Shown one piece after another: positions 17,360 through 26,489 of a stretch of 64,000 nt of DNA. The number at the start of each line of letters is the position of its first letter. Within the stretch, counting starts at the first letter, position 1. The position numbers and the translations under genes were made by a program. Source of the DNA: Mycolicibacterium setense (GTDB taxonomy: Bacteria; Actinomycetota; Actinomycetes; Mycobacteriales; Mycobacteriaceae); contig NZ_JTJW01000003.1 in NCBI RefSeq assembly GCF_000805385.1, forward strand, positions 1 through 64,000, read 5' to 3'. The notes under the pieces were generated by a model, which was not told the DNA's origin, did not search any database, and saw only the letters and a program-made list of their open reading frames with translations.

Positions 17360-18511
17360 TTACCTGCGGGGAGTGATCGGCCGCAGCAGATCGGCGGCTT
17401 CGGTCTGGTAGGCGTGCTCGGCCCATTCCAGGGGAGTCGAACCGAAGCGCCGGTCGGTGATGGTGGGATCGGCCCCGGCGTCGAGGAGACGCCGGATCAG
17501 TTCGAGGTCGCCGGCCCAGGCGGCCTGGTGCAGCGGGGTGGCGCCTTCGTCGTCGAGCGCGTTCGGGTCGTCCGGGAACACAGGGGCGACCACATGCACG
17601 CCGGACACGTCGATTCCGTGCCGGGCCAACAGGTCGAGCCGCGCGGTGAACCCGTGCTCGGCGGCCCAATCGACCTGGCGGCGCCACATCTCGTCGCGGG
17701 ATTCCATCGCTTCGCCGAGGCGCAGCTCCCACGGACTCGGCACAGCGTCGGTAAGCCCGTGCGCGAACAGCAGTTCCAGGTGTGAGTCATCGGCCCGGAA
17801 CATGCGGTTGTACAACGTCTGTTGGTCGACGGGATGCGCTCCGTGGTTCAGCAGCAGGGCGGCCAGCTCGGCTGCGAACGGATGCCGGGGCTGACGCCGC
17901 GGACCCTGCTCGCCCTCGCCGAACACCCCCGTCAGCGCCGTGAACGGTGTCGACAGCCCGCACCACAGGTAGCCCGCATTCGGGTCGGCGCCCGCGTCGA
18001 GCAACAATGTCGCGGCTGCGAGCACGTCGTCGACGTTGCGGCCCAACGGAACTCGCGAGTAGCAGAGATACAACAACGGAGTCCAGCCAAACGGACCGCC
18101 GCCGGTCGTTGCCAGGGCGGGCTGCTTGGCGAGGTGTACGGCCAGGGCGTTCGGATTCGTGGCCGAGGCGGCGGCCCAGATGTGTTTGTCGACCAGATCC
18201 GGTGTGGCGTCGAGCAGATCGGCCGCGGCCTCCCAGCGTGGCGGCGCATCGGTTTCGTTGTAGCGCAACGATGCCCACGAGCAGAACCGGTCCGCGGAGT
18301 CCAGGCTGTCCTCGTCGAGCGCGCCGGGGTCGACGCTGAGCGCGGCCGCGTCGCGCAGGTAGTGCACGAGCCTGGGCCAGCCGCTGAAACCGTAGTCGCG
18401 GGCGACGGCGAACTGGGCTTCGTGCAGCTGGGTGCCATTCACACGCTGCAGCTTGCGGGCTTCGGCACGCAGGTGGTCGATCGACGGATTGCTCGGCAGA
18501 CGGCTGGCCAT
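17360..18511 (-). CDS. Ankyrin-repeat protein
   Basis: A 383-residue soluble protein. Ankyrin units are seen at about residues 165-190 (AATLLLDAGADPNAGYLWCG) and most clearly near the C-terminus (GATPLHQAAWAGDLELIRRL, LDAGADPTITDRRFGSTPLE). The N-terminus (LRAEARKLQRV...ARDYGFSGWPRLVHYL) is the conserved head of a bacterial ankyrin subfamily. It probably mediates protein binding; no catalytic motif is seen. GAGAGGAGG precedes the ATG. It appears to be transcribed alone. Confidence 0.9.
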   Translation of the reverse strand: MASRLPSNPSIDHLRAEARKLQRVNGTQLHEAQFAVARDYGFSGWPRLVHYLRDAAALSVDPGALDEDSLDSADRFCSWASLRYNETDAPPRWEAAADLLDATPDLVDKHIWAAASATNPNALAVHLAKQPALATTGGGPFGWTPLLYLCYSRVPLGRNVDDVLAAATLLLDAGADPNAGYLWCGLSTPFTALTGVFGEGEQGPRRQPRHPFAAELAALLLNHGAHPVDQQTLYNRMFRADDSHLELLFAHGLTDAVPSPWELRLGEAMESRDEMWRRQVDWAAEHGFTARLDLLARHGIDVSGVHVVAPVFPDDPNALDDEGATPLHQAAWAGDLELIRRLLDAGADPTITDRRFGSTPLEWAEHAYQTEAADLLRPITPRR

Positions 18512-18650
18512 GACGGCCTCCTCTCACATGCCCGCGTCCGCGATCGAGCTGAGAAGAGGTCGGTCACACGGCAACTCAGTATGCAGGGAGGCTGAGCCCC
18601 TTCGAGCGGACGTCGGGCGGTCCTGCACGCCCGGACGCCACACTACCGGC

Positions 18651-18716
18651 CCGCGAGCGTGCGTGAAATGCCGACGTTGTGCGGGTGTGTCGGCGGACAG
18701 ACACGCACGCTCGCGG
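18651..18716. repeat. Long two-stage inverted repeat downstream of ilvD
   Basis: Perfect 15-bp arms CCGCGAGCGTGCGTG (18651-18665) and their complement (18702-18716) enclose a second 6-bp stem, GCCGAC at 18670-18675 with GTCGGC at 18689-18694. The element starts nine bases past the ilvD stop on the ilvD strand. It may act as a transcription terminator without a U-tract or be a member of a dispersed mycobacterial intergenic repeat. The remaining 140 bases up to the ankyrin gene show nothing else. Confidence 0.75.
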
Positions 18717-18724
18717 TGCAGGGG

Positions 18725-20437
18725 TCAGTTGCAGACGGCGCCGACGGCGGCGGACTGGACCAGCTTGGTGTACTTGGCGAGCACACCCTTGGTGTAGACG
18801 GGCGGCAGCGGCTCGAAACCGACCTTGCGAGCCTCGAGTTCGGCCTCGTCGACGAGGAGATCCAATGTTCCGCTCGCCACGTCGAGCCGGATCCGGTCAC
18901 CGTCTTTGACGAACGCGATCGGCCCGCCGTCCACGGCCTCCGGGGCGATGTGCCCGACGCACAGGCCGGTCGTTCCACCGGAGAATCGACCGTCGGTCAT
19001 CAGCAGCACGTCCTTGCCCAGCCCGGCACCCTTGATGGCGCCGGTGATGGCCAGCATCTCGCGCATACCCGGGCCACCCTTGGGGCCCTCGTAGCGGATG
19101 ACCACGACGTCGCCGTGTGTGATGGTGCCGTCCTCGAGAGCGTCCAGCGCTGCCCGCTCGCGCTCGAAAACCCGTGCGGTGCCCTCGAACACGTCGGAAT
19201 CAAAGCCCGCGGACTTCACCACCGCACCCTCGGGAGCGAGCGAGCCGTGCAGGATCGTGATGCCGCCGGTCGGGTGGATCGGGTTGTTCATCGCCCGCAG
19301 CACCTTGCCGTCGGGGTCGGGCGGCGCGATGTGGGCCAGGTTCTCGGCCATGGTCTTACCGGTGACGGTCAGGCAATCGCCGTGCAGCAGACCGGCATCC
19401 AGCAGCGCACGCATCACCACCGGCACGCCGCCGATCTCGTCGACGTCCTTCATCACGTGGCGGCCAAAGGGTTTGACGTCGGCCAGATGCGGCACCTTGT
19501 TGCCCACGCGGGTGAAATCGGCCAGCGTCAACTCGACTTCGGCCTCACGGGCGATCGCCAGCAGGTGCAGCACGGCGTTGGTCGATCCGCCGAACGCCAT
19601 GACGACGGCGATGGCGTTTTCGAAGGCTTCCTTGGTGAGGATGTCCCGTGCGGTGATGCCACGGCGCAGCAGTTCGACGACCGCCTCACCCGACTTGCGG
19701 GCGTATTCGTCGCGGCGCTTGTCGATGGCCACGGGTGATGCGCTGCCGGGCAGCGACAGTCCGAGTGCCTCGGCGGCGCTGGCCATGGTGTTGGCCGTGT
19801 ACATACCGCCGCACGCACCCTCGCCCGGACAGATCGCCCGTTCGATGATGTCGACGTCCTCGCGCGACATCAGCCCCCGCGCGCACGCCCCGACCGCCTC
19901 GAAGGCGTCGATGATCGTGACTTCCTTTTCGGTGCCGTCGGTCAGTTTGGCAATGCCCGGCATGATCGAGCCGTTGTAGAAGAACACGCTCGCGAGATCC
20001 AGGCGCGCGGCCGCCATCAGCATGCCGGGGATGGACTTGTCACAGCCGGCCAGCAGCACGGTGCCGTCCAGGCGCTCGGCCTGCACCACTGTCTCGACGC
20101 TGTCGGCGATCACCTCACGGGAGACCAGCGAGAAGTGCATGCCCTCGTGGCCCATCGAGATGCCGTCGGACACCGAGATGGTGCCGAACTCCAGCGGGTA
20201 GCCGCCGGCCTCGTGCACGCCGGCCTTGACGTCCTGGGCGAGGCGTTGCAGCGACATGTTGCACGGGGTGATCTCGTTCCACGACGAGCCGACACCGATC
20301 TGCGGCTTGACCCAGTCGTCGTCGCCCATACCTACCGCGCGGAGCATTCCGCGGGCTGCGGTTTTCTCCAGGCCGTCGGTGACGTCGCGGCTGCGGGGTT
20401 TGATATCGACCGACTTATCGGCGGGCGTTGTGCTCAT
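18725..20437 (-). CDS. ilvD: Dihydroxy-acid dehydratase
   Basis: A 570-residue iron-sulfur enzyme converting 2,3-dihydroxy acids to 2-keto acids in valine, leucine and isoleucine synthesis; it is the homologue of M. tuberculosis Rv0189c. Cluster cysteines are C59 (NEITPCNMS), C132 ([12 protein letters not shown], with the metal-binding lysine K134 beside it) and C209 ([13 protein letters not shown]). The C-terminal half ends in [20 protein letters not shown], also diagnostic. The ATG at 20437 is followed by a mycobacterial N-terminus ([20 protein letters not shown]). It marks the start of the conserved backbone of this window. Confidence 0.98.
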   Translation of the reverse strand: MSTTPADKSVDIKPRSRDVTDGLEKTAARGMLRAVGMGDDDWVKPQIGVGSSWNEITPCNMSLQRLAQDVKAGVHEAGGYPLEFGTISVSDGISMGHEGMHFSLVSREVIADSVETVVQAERLDGTVLLAGCDKSIPGMLMAAARLDLASVFFYNGSIMPGIAKLTDGTEKEVTIIDAFEAVGACARGLMSREDVDIIERAICPGEGACGGMYTANTMASAAEALGLSLPGSASPVAIDKRRDEYARKSGEAVVELLRRGITARDILTKEAFENAIAVVMAFGGSTNAVLHLLAIAREAEVELTLADFTRVGNKVPHLADVKPFGRHVMKDVDEIGGVPVVMRALLDAGLLHGDCLTVTGKTMAENLAHIAPPDPDGKVLRAMNNPIHPTGGITILHGSLAPEGAVVKSAGFDSDVFEGTARVFERERAALDALEDGTITHGDVVVIRYEGPKGGPGMREMLAITGAIKGAGLGKDVLLMTDGRFSGGTTGLCVGHIAPEAVDGGPIAFVKDGDRIRLDVASGTLDLLVDEAELEARKVGFEPLPPVYTKGVLAKYTKLVQSAAVGAVCN

Positions 20438-20489
20438 TGTTCAAGTATGCGCAGTGCGTCTAATCGGATTGAGCTGAGGCAACCCTCTG

Positions 20490-21260
20490 TCAGCTGCGGC
20501 CCGTGAACACGGACTGCAGGTAGGGCACCAGCTGGGCGTTCGGATGGTCGGGGGTCATCCCCAGCTGGTCCTTCTTCCGCCCGGTGGGCGGGATGAGGAT
20601 GACCATGCCGTTGTCCACGATGATCTGGGTGTTCGCCCAGGGGAAGAACCAATTCTTGTGTGGGTAGTGCAGGCCATTCGCGTCGACCGCGTAGATGTTG
20701 CCCATGCTGACCCGTTCACCGGCGCGCATGCGGTTGACGAGGGTGTCCCGCAACCGGGGTTCGAGATGGTGGCGGCACAGTGCGACGAGGCCCTGCCAGT
20801 GCGCCCTGTCCTGGTCACGACCGGTGAACTTGAGAAGAATCTGATTCGGACCCGGGATGCGGGTGCGCTGGCCGCGGCCCACGGAAAAGACCAGGTCGCT
20901 GCCGATATCTTGCGGCTTGCCCACCTTGATCCCCAGCATGAAGTAGTCCTGGTAGAAGAGGTTGGTGATGGAGTATCCGTACCACTCGGCGTCCGACCAC
21001 CGCAGCGTCGTCGAGTCGCACGTGATGCTGTCGGCGTCGGCGCGAATCTCCTCGTTGAGCAAGCTCTTGCGGCGGTAGACGGCCTCGGGGCCGTCGGGCG
21101 GAGGATGCGCGGCGGGCTGCAGCGGGTGCGGTGGTGGCGTCGGTGCGGCCGGCGGCAGGGGCTGGACCATCGAGGTCCAGCGGTTCCCGTCCCACCATCG
21201 CGCCATGGTCTGGTCCGCTGGGTCGGCATACCACCCCTGCACAGGTGTGTGCGGCTGCAT
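20490..21260 (-). CDS. DUF2510 protein of unknown function
   Basis: A 256-residue protein. The first 35 residues are a DUF2510 module (GWYADPADQTMARWWDGNRW), a short tryptophan-rich motif often fused to actinobacterial membrane or signalling proteins. A Pro-rich linker (residues 36-56) leads to a 200-residue domain I do not recognise, with no membrane segment but several aromatic clusters (WYGYSITNLFYQDYF, NWFFPWANTQ). It is divergent from the PknD-like kinase gene, 84 bases from its start, which makes a functional link plausible, for example as a kinase substrate. Confidence 0.8.
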   Translation of the reverse strand: MQPHTPVQGWYADPADQTMARWWDGNRWTSMVQPLPPAAPTPPPHPLQPAAHPPPDGPEAVYRRKSLLNEEIRADADSITCDSTTLRWSDAEWYGYSITNLFYQDYFMLGIKVGKPQDIGSDLVFSVGRGQRTRIPGPNQILLKFTGRDQDRAHWQGLVALCRHHLEPRLRDTLVNRMRAGERVSMGNIYAVDANGLHYPHKNWFFPWANTQIIVDNGMVILIPPTGRKKDQLGMTPDHPNAQLVPYLQSVFTGRS

Positions 21261-21291
21261 GTGCTCCCCCTCGCCCGGCCGACGCCGTGGA

Positions 21292-21310
21292 ACTCATCAT
21301 TGCAATGAGT
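21292..21310. promoter_or_regulatory. Weak inverted repeat in the DUF2510/kinase divergent gap
   Basis: ACTCAT, seven bases, ATGAGT, with the palindrome CATTGCAATG inside. It is the only symmetric element between the two divergent starts, but the arms are short and could be chance. Confidence 0.25.
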
Positions 21311-21344
21311 GAGTCAACGGTGCGCCCCGTGGCAGGATGCGGCT

Positions 21345-23183
21345 GTGGCGGGGGTTGACGACGAGGGGACGGGCTTCGGCCAATACCGGCTGGGGCGACT
21401 GCTGGGGCGCGGTGGTTTCGGCGAGGTCTACGAGGCTGTCGACACCCGGATGGGTCGTCGGGTCGCGCTCAAAGTGATCAACCCGGCCTATTCGCAGGAT
21501 GAAGCGTTCCGGCAGCGAATGTTCCGCGAAGCGCAGACGGCTGGCCGGCTGCATGAGCCTCACGTGGTACCGGTGCACAGCTGCGGTGAGATCGACGGCC
21601 GGTTGTTCATCGACATGCGGTTGATCGAGGGCACCGACGTGAGGGGATTGCTCGCGGACATAGGCGCGATGGATCCCGCGCGTGCCGTCGACGTGGTGTC
21701 ACAAGTTGCAGCGGCGCTCGACGCCGCGCACGCGCAGTCGATCGTGCACCGGGATGTCAAGCCCGCCAACATCTTGCTGACCGATGGCGACTTCGCCTAT
21801 CTGGTCGATTTCGGGTTGGCCAATGCTGACGGGGACACGAGACTGACGCGTAGCGGCACGGCGGTCGGCACCCTGGCGTACATGGCGCCCGAGCGCTTCT
21901 CCGGGGAAGACGCCGGGGTGGCCGGAGACGTGTACGCATTGGCGTGTGTCCTTTTCGAGTGCGTGACGGGATCGCCCCCGTTTTCCGGCGACACGCCATC
22001 AGTCATCAACGGGCATCTGTCATCGCCGGTCCCGGCGGCCAGCGGGCGTCGGCCCGGTGTCCCGCAGGCCCTGGATTCCGTGATCGCCAAGGGGATGGCC
22101 AAAGATCCGTGCGACAGGTACCCCAGTGCCGGGGCGCTGGCAGCGGGCGCGCGGGATGTGTTGAGCCGCCCTGATTTTCATCAGGCGGAGACGGTCATGG
22201 CCGATCCGGTACGGCAGGTGGACTGGTCGCCACCGCGTACGCCGCGGCTGGATTTGCCGCCGCCGTACGTCGATCAGCCCGCCACAACGAAGAAGCGGCG
22301 GTCCCGGCGGCGTCGGGTCGTTGTCGGCGGATTGGCTGTCGCGGTGACCACAGTGGTCGGTTTGGCCACGTGGGGTATCGCTACGGATTCCGGGATCCGC
22401 GACATGTTGTCATTCGACAGTCATGGCGAGTTGTTGCCGTTCACCGGATTACAGAATCCCTGGGGCATTGCGGTCACTCCAGGCGGCGACGTGTACATCA
22501 CTGATCGACGAGGCGGGCTCAACCAAGATGTGGTGCTGAAGTTGGCATCCGGCGCCGACGCGGCGACGGAATTGCCGTTCGGCGATCTTTTCGAGTCATT
22601 CGGTATCGCAGTGGACGACTCGGACAACGTTTACGTCACGTCATGGGCGCCAGGGCGGGTGATGAAACTGGCTGCGGGGCAGAGTACCCCGACTGTTCTG
22701 CCGTTTCCGGACCTCGGCGAACCGACCACATCCATCGCGGTGGACTCGACTGGAAATGTGTATGCCTTCAACGACCGCGATGAACTGTTGAAGCTGGCCC
22801 CTGGTGGCGCCCTGACGCCGTTGCCGTTGGGTCAGCTCGATGATCCGGACGGCGTGGCGGTTGACAGTGTCGGCAACGTGTACGTGACCGACGGTGGAAA
22901 TCGGCTTCTGAAGTTGACGCCCGGTGCGTCCGGTCCGACGCAGGTCGCCAGCATCGAAAATCCCACGGCGATCGCGGTCGACAAGTCCGGCAACGTCTAC
23001 GTCGATTCGGCGTCAACGACCGGGCTTCTAAAGTGGGGCGCGGGTGCTAACACTCCGGTCCAGCTGCCCTACCTGGGAACGTTCTCCGAGATGGCGTTCG
23101 ATGACGCGGGCAATCTCTACGCCACCATGGGTTCGGGTGTGAAAGAGGTGCGAAAGTTCTCTCCCGAGGAGTTGACCCCGTAA
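21345..23183 (+). CDS. PknD-like receptor Ser/Thr kinase with extracellular beta-propeller
   Basis: A 612-residue transmembrane kinase. Residues about 10-275 form the kinase: GRGGFGEVY glycine loop, catalytic K43 (VALKVIN), HRDVKPANIL (D137) and DFG (D155). A basic, Pro-rich juxtamembrane linker precedes one membrane helix at about 325-345. The outer domain carries six NHL/Vgb-like repeats (GIAVTPGGDVYITD, GIAVDDSDNVYVTS, GVAVDSVGNVYVTD), forming a beta-propeller as in M. tuberculosis PknD, though PknD there lies elsewhere (Rv0931c). The activation loop (TRLTRSGTAVGTLAYMAPE) retains Thr/Ser. GTG 21345 is preferred for AGGA upstream; GTG 21309 is 12 codons longer. It stands four bases before the ricR operator region and probably senses an external ligand. 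Confidence 0.93.
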   Translation: MAGVDDEGTGFGQYRLGRLLGRGGFGEVYEAVDTRMGRRVALKVINPAYSQDEAFRQRMFREAQTAGRLHEPHVVPVHSCGEIDGRLFIDMRLIEGTDVRGLLADIGAMDPARAVDVVSQVAAALDAAHAQSIVHRDVKPANILLTDGDFAYLVDFGLANADGDTRLTRSGTAVGTLAYMAPERFSGEDAGVAGDVYALACVLFECVTGSPPFSGDTPSVINGHLSSPVPAASGRRPGVPQALDSVIAKGMAKDPCDRYPSAGALAAGARDVLSRPDFHQAETVMADPVRQVDWSPPRTPRLDLPPPYVDQPATTKKRRSRRRRVVVGGLAVAVTTVVGLATWGIATDSGIRDMLSFDSHGELLPFTGLQNPWGIAVTPGGDVYITDRRGGLNQDVVLKLASGADAATELPFGDLFESFGIAVDDSDNVYVTSWAPGRVMKLAAGQSTPTVLPFPDLGEPTTSIAVDSTGNVYAFNDRDELLKLAPGGALTPLPLGQLDDPDGVAVDSVGNVYVTDGGNRLLKLTPGASGPTQVASIENPTAIAVDKSGNVYVDSASTTGLLKWGAGANTPVQLPYLGTFSEMAFDDAGNLYATMGSGVKEVRKFSPEELTP

Positions 23184-23191
23184 TCGATGCA

Positions 23192-23216
23192 TACCCCCGT
23201 AGGGTACCTATACAAT
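23192..23216 (+). promoter_or_regulatory. RicR operator and leaderless promoter of ricR
   Basis: TACCC-CCGTA-GGGTA at 23192-23206 is a perfect palindrome of the form bound by the copper repressor RicR. TACAAT at 23211-23216 is a good -10 box, six bases before the ATG, so transcription should start at the A of the start codon. The operator covers the region just upstream of -10, predicting copper-relieved autorepression. Confidence 0.85.
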
Positions 23217-23222
23217 GGGGTC

Positions 23223-23522
23223 ATGGCTGACGAGTCGGCGGTGCATGGCTATTCACCGCAAAAAGAGAACTACGCGAAACGGCTACGCCGGATCGAGGGG
23301 CAGGTCCGCGGTATCGCCAAGATGATCGACGAGGACAAGTACTGCATCGATGTCCTCACCCAGATCAGCGCCGTCAACAGTGCGCTGCAGTCCGTGGCGC
23401 TCGGGCTGCTCGACGAGCATCTCGGACATTGCGTGACGCAGGCTGTCTCCGAAGGCGGCGATGAGGCCGAGGCCAAGCTGGCCGAGGCGTCGGCTGCGAT
23501 CGCCCGACTGGTCCGCTCCTGA
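23223..23522 (+). CDS. ricR: Copper-sensing repressor RicR (CsoR family)
   Basis: A 99-residue helical CsoR/RicR family repressor, homologue of Rv0190. The copper ligands C41 (KYCIDVLTQI), H66 and C70 (LLDEHLGHCV) are present, and RLRRIEGQVRGIAKMI is the family signature. In mycobacteria RicR releases DNA on binding Cu(I), inducing copper-resistance genes and itself. ATG 23223 is supported by the leaderless promoter; an upstream frame extension to 23187 would begin before the operator. The next gene on the same strand is the MFS transporter 0.5 kb on, after a convergent gene. Confidence 0.97.
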   Translation: MADESAVHGYSPQKENYAKRLRRIEGQVRGIAKMIDEDKYCIDVLTQISAVNSALQSVALGLLDEHLGHCVTQAVSEGGDEAEAKLAEASAAIARLVRS

Positions 23523-23539
23523 GCTTTCCGCGCCAGTGT

Positions 23540-23610
23540 GCTTCGCCGAGATCTACGTCAGGGTTGTTCCGCCGCGTTGGTGACGACCGTGGTGTCGATT
23601 TCGGCGAAGC
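23540..23610. repeat. Long-loop inverted repeat between convergent genes
   Basis: GCTTCGCCGA at 23540-23549 pairs perfectly with TCGGCGAAGC at 23601-23610, and the match extends three more bases inward with one mismatch. The enclosed 45-51 bases contain no open frame. Its place between the convergent ricR and thiamine-binding-type genes fits a terminator or a small dispersed element. Confidence 0.6.
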
Positions 23611-23628
23611 GAGGTTTGACCAGTCGCG

Positions 23629-23928
23629 CTAGTCGCGCAGAGCCTGTTCGATCCGCTCGACCTTCGCCGTCAGTTGCCCGGTGTAGCCGGGCCGGATATC
23701 GGCCTTGAGCACGAGGCTGACCCTGGGCGACACAGCGGCCACGGCTTCCACGGCCTGCTTCACCACGGCCATCACCTCATCCCATTCACCCTCGATGTTG
23801 GTGAACATGGCATTGGTCTCGTTGGGCAGGCCTGAGGCCCGAACCACCCGCACGGCTTCGGCCACCGCGGCACTGACACTCCCGGATTCATCCCCACCGG
23901 ACGGGCTGATGCTGAAGGCGACGATCAC
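23629..23928 (-). CDS. MTH1187/YkoF-type thiamine-binding family protein
   Basis: A protein of about 99 residues of the UPF0045/MTH1187 family, recognised from [10 protein letters not shown] near the start and [20 protein letters not shown] with [12 protein letters not shown] near the end. Characterised relatives form ferredoxin-like tetramers and bind thiamine-type ligands, but a role here is not shown. GTG 23928 (VIVAFSISP) matches the normal family N-terminus; the frame is open further upstream to 23994 but that extension is Arg-rich and not family-like. It is convergent with ricR. Confidence 0.82.
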   Translation of the reverse strand: MIVAFSISPSGGDESGSVSAAVAEAVRVVRASGLPNETNAMFTNIEGEWDEVMAVVKQAVEAVAAVSPRVSLVLKADIRPGYTGQLTAKVERIEQALRD

Positions 23929-24033
23929 GACACCGATTGTGCGCCGGGTTCGGATCCGGCGCGCCTCCGCACGGCAGCAAGGCCGCGTCGTCACGCCGAT
24001 CGCGACATCATGGCACTACCGTGGCATTCCAGC

Positions 24034-25275
24034 ATGACCTTCAGCGTCACCGGCGAAGCGCGCACCGCCAGTCCGTGGACACCGCGCGTCGCCGCACAAC
24101 TCGCCGTACTCGCGGCGGCGGCGTTCATCTACGTCACCGCCGAGATGCTCCCGGTCGGTGCACTGCCGGCGATCGCCACCGATCTCCAGGTCAGCGAGGG
24201 CCTGGTCGCCACCCTGATAGCCAGCTATGCCCTGGTCGCGGCCCTGACCACGGTCGCCCTTGTGCGCTTGACCGCACGCTGGCCACGACGCCGGACACTG
24301 GTCGTCACCCTGGTCTGCCTGACCGTTTCGCAGGTGATCTCGGCGCTCGCGCCCAACTTCGCGGTGCTGGCCGGCGGCCGAGTGCTGTGCGCGCTTGCCC
24401 ATGGGCTGATGTGGTCGGTGATCGCACCGATCGGTGCCCGGCTGGTCCCGGCCAGTCACGCCGGCAGGGCTACCGCCGCGGTCTATGTGGGCACGGGCCT
24501 GGCACTGGTGGTGGGCAATCCGCTCGCCGCGGCGCTCAGCGCGGTGTGGGGCTGGCGGGCCGCGGTGGCGGTCATCGCCGTCGCCGCGGCCGTGGTCGCC
24601 GTGACCGCGTGGACGACGCTGCCTCCGCTGCCGCCCGCATCTGGTGTCACACAGGCCTCCGGGGTGCCGCACGGCCATCGGCACAACCGTCGCCTGCTCA
24701 CCCTGTCGGTGCTCACCCTGATCGGAGTCACCGGGCATTTCATCGCCTTCACGTTCATCGTGGTGATCATCCGGGACGTGGTCGGGATACACGGGCCGCA
24801 CCTGGCCTGGCTGCTGGCCGGGTTCGGCGTGGCCGGCCTGGCCGGGATGGCTGTCATGGCCCCACCCCTGGACCGGTGGCCCAAAGCCTCCGTGGTGGGC
24901 TGCCTGGCCGCACTGGCTGCCGCGTTGCTGACCCTGTCGGTGCTGGCCCTCGAATCGTGGTCCGGAACGGCTGTCGTGATGCTCGGCGTGGTGGCGGTGG
25001 TGGTCTGGGGCGCGGCGTCGACGGCTTTGCCGCCCATGCTGCAGGCCTCGGCGATGCGCACCGCACCGGAAGACCCCGACGGCGCGTCCGGCCGGTATGT
25101 CGCGGCCTTCCAGGTCGGCATCATGGGCGGTGCGCTGATCGGCGGTGCGGTGTACGACCACGGTGGTGCGGCACCCACCATCAGCGTGGCCGCGGCGCTG
25201 ATCATCGTCGCCATGTGTGGTGTTGCGCTGTCTCGCGGCGTGTTCACAGTTTCCTGCGCTACCACCGAGAAGTAA
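24034..25275 (+). CDS. MFS transporter, Rv0191 homologue
   Basis: A 413-residue major facilitator with about twelve membrane helices, of the arabinose-efflux/Bcr-like drug exporter branch: the N-terminus leads to AAAFIYVTAEMLPVGALPAI, typical of this DHA-type group, and the loop RLTARWPRRRTLVV follows helix 2. A His-rich central loop (GVPHGHRHNRR) separates the halves. ATG 24034 (MTFSVTG) is preferred over one eight codons upstream. Synteny with Rv0191 beside the ricR homologue supports the assignment. The substrate is not known from sequence. Confidence 0.93.
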   Translation: MTFSVTGEARTASPWTPRVAAQLAVLAAAAFIYVTAEMLPVGALPAIATDLQVSEGLVATLIASYALVAALTTVALVRLTARWPRRRTLVVTLVCLTVSQVISALAPNFAVLAGGRVLCALAHGLMWSVIAPIGARLVPASHAGRATAAVYVGTGLALVVGNPLAAALSAVWGWRAAVAVIAVAAAVVAVTAWTTLPPLPPASGVTQASGVPHGHRHNRRLLTLSVLTLIGVTGHFIAFTFIVVIIRDVVGIHGPHLAWLLAGFGVAGLAGMAVMAPPLDRWPKASVVGCLAALAAALLTLSVLALESWSGTAVVMLGVVAVVVWGAASTALPPMLQASAMRTAPEDPDGASGRYVAAFQVGIMGGALIGGAVYDHGGAAPTISVAAALIIVAMCGVALSRGVFTVSCATTEK

Positions 25276-25417
25276 CGCGAGCCGACTTACAGTCGATAAA
25301 CATCGCAGTTCAGCGCCGTGGTATCAGTCGCTGTCGGGGAATGGCAGGCTCTCGCGGCAGTAGCTGGTCATTGCGTTGTGAGACACTGGAGCCAGTTGTG
25401 CTGTCTGGAGGTTACAC

Positions 25418-26434
25418 ATGCCGAAATCGGCAAAACGTCGACTGATCACCGCGTTCATAGCCGCGGGAGTAGTCGGTGGAATGGTACTCAGCCCGTCCGC
25501 CTATGCAGATCCCGAGGTGCCGCCGGCGCCCGTCGACCCTGCTGTCCCGGGCCCGCCTCCGGGCGCGTACATCCCCCCGCTGCCGGCCGACCCGGCGGCT
25601 CCGGCCGCCGCTGCTCCGGGCGCTCCCGCGGCACCCGCGCCGATCATCAACTACGGTTCCCCGACCGTCCCGTTCGAGGGCACTGCGCCCGGGCAGAGCT
25701 CCGAGCCGTTCACCGGTGAGGCGCCGTTCCTGCCGCCGTCGTTCAACCCGGTCAACGGTTCCATGGTGGGTGTCGCCAAGCCCATCTACATCAACTTCCA
25801 GCGGCCGATCGCCGATCGGCAGATGGCGCAGGACGCCATCCGCATCACGTCCAACCCGCCCGTGGCGGGCCGGTTCTACTGGGTCACCGACACCCAGCTG
25901 CGGTGGCGGCCCCAGGACTTCTGGCCGTCCAACACCGTGGTGAACATCGACGCGGCCGGCACCAAGTCGAGCTTCCGGGTGGGCGACTACCTGGTGGCCA
26001 CCGTCGATGACAAGGCCCACACGATGCAGATCATGCGCAACGGGAAGCTGGAGAAGACCTTCCCGGTGTCGATGGGCAAGCCCGACGGCAAGCACGAGAC
26101 CAAGAACGGCACGTACTACGTGCTGGAGAAGTTCCCCGACATCGTGATGGATTCCTCCACCTATGGCGTGCCGGTGGACTCCAAAGAGGGTTACAAGCTG
26201 AAGGTGAAGGACGCCGTCCGCATCGACAACAGCGGCATCTTCGTGCACAGTGCGCCGTGGTCGGTCGGCGACCAGGGCAAGCGCAACGTCAGCCACGGCT
26301 GCATCAACCTCAGCGCGGAGAACGCCAAGTGGTTCTACGACAACTTCGGCAGCGGCGACCCCGTGGTGATCAAGAACACCGGTGGCGGTTGGTACAACAC
26401 GCCTGACGGTGCATCCGACTGGCAGATGTTCTAG
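25418..26434 (+). CDS. L,D-transpeptidase, Rv0192 homologue
   Basis: A 338-residue exported peptidoglycan enzyme forming 3-3 cross-links. It has a signal peptide at residues 1-30 (ending SPSAYA|D), a Pro/Ala-rich linker to about 75, an Ig-like domain ([34 protein letters not shown]) and a YkuD catalytic domain with SHGCINLS, giving H293 and nucleophile C295. It corresponds to Rv0192 (LdtMt4 type). GGAGGTTACAC precedes the ATG. A strong terminator follows at 26444. Confidence 0.96.
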   Translation: MPKSAKRRLITAFIAAGVVGGMVLSPSAYADPEVPPAPVDPAVPGPPPGAYIPPLPADPAAPAAAAPGAPAAPAPIINYGSPTVPFEGTAPGQSSEPFTGEAPFLPPSFNPVNGSMVGVAKPIYINFQRPIADRQMAQDAIRITSNPPVAGRFYWVTDTQLRWRPQDFWPSNTVVNIDAAGTKSSFRVGDYLVATVDDKAHTMQIMRNGKLEKTFPVSMGKPDGKHETKNGTYYVLEKFPDIVMDSSTYGVPVDSKEGYKLKVKDAVRIDNSGIFVHSAPWSVGDQGKRNVSHGCINLSAENAKWFYDNFGSGDPVVIKNTGGGWYNTPDGASDWQMF

Positions 26435-26443
26435 AGGAACGTC

Positions 26444-26485
26444 GATACCAAAAACCCCGCAGCTCGCTGCGGGGTTTTTGGTATC
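26444..26485. terminator. Strong bidirectional intrinsic terminator
   Basis: GATACCAAAAACCCCGCAG, loop CTCG, then the exact complement: a 19-bp perfect stem whose sequence supplies an A-tract on one side and a T-tract on the other. It lies between the convergent L,D-transpeptidase and DUF4240 genes, whose stops are 10 and 5 bases away, and can serve both. It is the clearest terminator in the window. Confidence 0.95.
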
Positions 26486-26489
26486 GGGA

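Noticed and set aside
21305..21344. ATG at 21305 as start of the PknD-like kinase
   Set aside because: It is four bases out of frame with the GTG at 21309 and so does not lead into the kinase.
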